Assembly (NCBI RefSeq): GCF_958298935.1
Contig: NC_084923.1
Coordinates: 7,318,501-7,382,500, forward strand
Direction: 5' to 3'
From: Phragmites australis
Lineage: Eukaryota > Streptophyta > Magnoliopsida > Poales > Poaceae
DNA: 64,000 nucleotides
In this document: one piece after another, positions 61,764-64,000 of the stretch
Layout of the letters: every line of letters begins with the position of its first letter
How positions within the stretch are numbered: the first letter of the stretch is position 1
Made by a program: the position numbers and the translations under genes
Notes under the pieces: model-generated
Told to the model about the DNA's origin: nothing
Seen by the model: only the letters and a program-made list of their open reading frames with translations
Databases searched by the model: none

Positions 61764-62800
61764 ACGTATCACTTGGTACAATGAAGGATCACTCTTTAAC
61801 CCCCTCTCTAGGTAGCAATATCTAGCAACAACTCTCTCTAGGTCTATTAGTACTAATCATTCCCTAATCATATGTTTAATTATCTTGGATGATCACTTTA
61901 AGTATTTTTGTGGTTTGGATATCTTCTCAAGTGTCTATAAGCTTCTCTGGACTCCAGCACATACAAATAGCCAAGTGAGGGGGTATTTATAGGCTCAAAC
62001 CCACACACTGGTTGTTGCTCCAACTGTCACAAAAGACTATAAACATCGGATGATCCGGTGTTAATAATAGTACAAACACCGAACCATCCGATGTGTACAA
62101 TAGTAAAAAACTAGCCATTGAAATCCTACTCAAACTCATTGTGAACACCGGATATTCTGGTGTAACATTAAGCTCCATCACCAGACTATCTAATACGTAT
62201 ACTTGAGCTAACCTAACCACATCTTCTACACTGTTCATATTCGATGTGTAGATCTTCAGAACACCAGACCATCCAGCGTGTACAATCACGTCAAACTAGC
62301 CGTTGAGACCTTCTCCTCGAAAATACTCCGGTGCAACCATCTGGCGTGTACACCTCCGAGCACTAGACCATCCGACGTGTAGATTTTAGTCTTCAACAGT
62401 TTTCTGGAGAAATGCTCCGATGTTTATATGCTCTTTGAGCACCAGATCATCCGGTATGTATAAATTTATCTACTAAGAAATACACATCTCCTGCAAAACA
62501 CTCCGATGTGCACAACACCTTAACACCAGACCATCCTGTGTGTTGATTTAAAGCATCTCTTCTGAGTCAAAATATTTCGGTGTGAATTCGTACTAAGCAC
62601 CGAAACATCTAGTGTACTATCCTTTTTAAACACCAGACCATCCGATGAGTATAATCTACTTTGAACTCGTCCAATTCAATTTTTTTTGAGTTCAACTTCG
62701 GTAGTTTTGTCATGTATAACATACATGGAACCTACTAAAACATATACTTGACAAATATGTTAGTCTCATTAACTATGTTATCATTAACATTAAAATCACA

Positions 62801-64000
62801 TACATACCATAAAAAAGTCATGTTCGTCATATTTGGTTGGTTGTATCTGTTTGTATATGCTAATTTGAGTTTCTGTTTAGTTGACTGAATCTGGTGCCGT
62901 ATAAATGGATGCAAGAGTTGAGCCTACATCTGTTGAGTCAAACTGTAGATGTATATTTATATACGTCAAACCAGAATAATATATATCAACAACTAAACAC
63001 ACTTCTCTTTGGACCTATGCTCCTTGTATGAGGGGAGGCCGTTTGGTTTGGCGGTGGTGGTTTTGGGTTGGTACTGCTGCTACTTGGTAATGGTAGCAGC
63101 CATTGAATAGAAGCAGGGGCACTACCGCACTATACATGAATATAAACAAACTTCATATGCTATTGTTCAGCTCATAAAACACATTCTATATTCTTTTTTA
63201 TTAATTTGTCTCCAAACAACTCCACGAACTCAACCAAATCTCCTAGCTCGAAACTGTTCCTCAGAGAGGAACCGGCTGCCTGGATATACAGAGGAAAGTA
63301 ATGTCCATGGTTTGCCATTTTCAGAGCAATAACCAAACGAGAATCATCAGATCCTGATGACGCTGGGTCGACAGTCTCGCTCAAAGCTCTGGACGCCTCG
63401 ACCGACCGTCCATGGGGTTCGGTGGCAAAACACACAATGGCAATGGGCAAAGCTGCCGTGCGCTCCAGCCCCCAGGCGACCCCATGCAGACGCAGCGGCG
63501 AGCTTGGCCTGTGTGCGTTCTGATCGATTCGTTGCAGAGGGGCAAAAGCAAGTGAGAAAACACAACGGTTGGTAGGTCCCTCGAGCTGCAGCCGTGGCAA
63601 CCATATCCAGCGGCAGAAACAGTCATACACCACTGTATTTTACATGTTTTTTTTGTGTGCGAAGGAAGTGGTCAAATCCAGGTGTTTCAGAGTTTAATAA
63701 GGTGTCAACTGAAACTAAAATCAAGGGAACATGAACCCAGAATCTTAACAAGAGATTGTGTCGGGAAACCTAATCCTCGAACTCTGCCGGACGTGCTATT
63801 GTAACGGATGAAACAGGAGATTTCGCTGAACTCTGAAAATCACATGCGGTGTATGCATCATCATTCATCACATCTTTTACCATCATACAGTGTCACATTG
63901 TTGCATTTTTTGCTCAAACATTGATTATCTTCCAAAAAAATTATTACTACTACAGTAAAGTTAAGTATGATGAAGCAACTAGTCATGTGATGGACCACAG
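62801..64000. other. Right edge of the window, one unassigned open frame
   Basis: A 153-codon minus frame at 63172-63633 is open over a GC-richer patch. It includes SLAFAPLQRIDQNAHRPSS and a short acidic tail but matches no family I know. It may be an exon of a gene beyond the edge, or chance. Nothing else is recognised. Confidence 0.25.

Larger units (their letters stand above)
59690..62800 (-). mobile_element. Old LTR split by a younger solo LTR (copy B)
   Basis: Segments 59690-60255 and 61764-about 62800 match copy A (19.8-24.8 kb) in order and direction. Both share TATGTCTATTCTACCGCTCA, a TATTTATAG box (near 61985, CTATAAATA on the minus strand) and the final ATATGTTAGTCT with TATCATTAA. 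Repeats of the ATCGGATGATCCGGTG type lie at 62045-62640. The outer ends are approximate and no target duplication was found. Confidence 0.6.

Noticed and set aside
59690..62800. CACTA transposon suggested by many short palindromic subterminal repeats
   Set aside because: No CACTA termini or 3-bp duplications were seen. The related insert has TG...CA ends with 5-bp flanks and a TATA box, as expected for an LTR.

Overview
This window is nuclear DNA from a grass, most likely a panicoid. The evidence is grass-type exon/intron genes with GC-rich 5' ends and AT-rich introns, Stowaway and Tourist-type MITEs, hAT (Ac/Ds-like) elements, a SINE tail ending in TTG repeats, and many long LTRs with grass-type subterminal repeats. 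Species cannot be fixed from sequence alone. No bacterial, organellar or viral system was found.

Layout. (1) 1-6423, minus strand: a PAP/OAS1-type nucleotidyltransferase-like gene whose 3' end lies left of the window. (2) 9968-10403, plus: a two-exon gene for a small, probably plastid, membrane protein of unknown function. (3) 11.7-14.9 kb, plus: a C3HC4 RING-finger protein with C-terminal membrane segments. A Stowaway MITE lies in its leader intron. (4) 15.7-18.4 kb: a short tandem duplication, a decayed unidentified gene fragment and the 3' part of a dead Ty1-copia element with the start of its LTR. (5) 19.8-24.8 kb: a nested stack of LTRs. (6) 25.9-26.4 kb: an intact non-autonomous hAT element. 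(7) 27.2-31.8 kb, plus: a 771-aa plant calmodulin-binding-domain protein with a non-coding leader and an upstream ORF. (8) 32.6-40.2 kb: gypsy-type LTR remnants, a gag-like scrap and two solo LTRs. (9) 42-43.2 kb: a broken PPR fragment. (10) 43.7-44.2 kb: a second hAT element. (11) 45.8-49.7 kb, plus: a complete nine-coding-exon heparanase-like (GH79) gene with one GC-AG intron. (12) 51.2-56.2 kb, minus: a complete six-exon galacturonosyltransferase of the GAUT13/14 type. It is convergent with the GH79 gene, has a truncated SINE in an intron and has a MITE upstream. (13) 57-64 kb: repeats, including one LTR split by a younger solo LTR, and no recognised gene.

The genes are unrelated single plant genes, not an operon. 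The only functional theme is the convergent GH79/GAUT pair, both of which act on cell-wall or proteoglycan polysaccharides. The clearest structural signal is the record of transposon turnover. Five solo LTRs keep 5-bp target duplications (four perfect, one with a single mismatch), and no full-length LTR element is visible. Exon coordinates come from reading splice sites and protein continuity by eye. Transcript ends and promoters are inferred.
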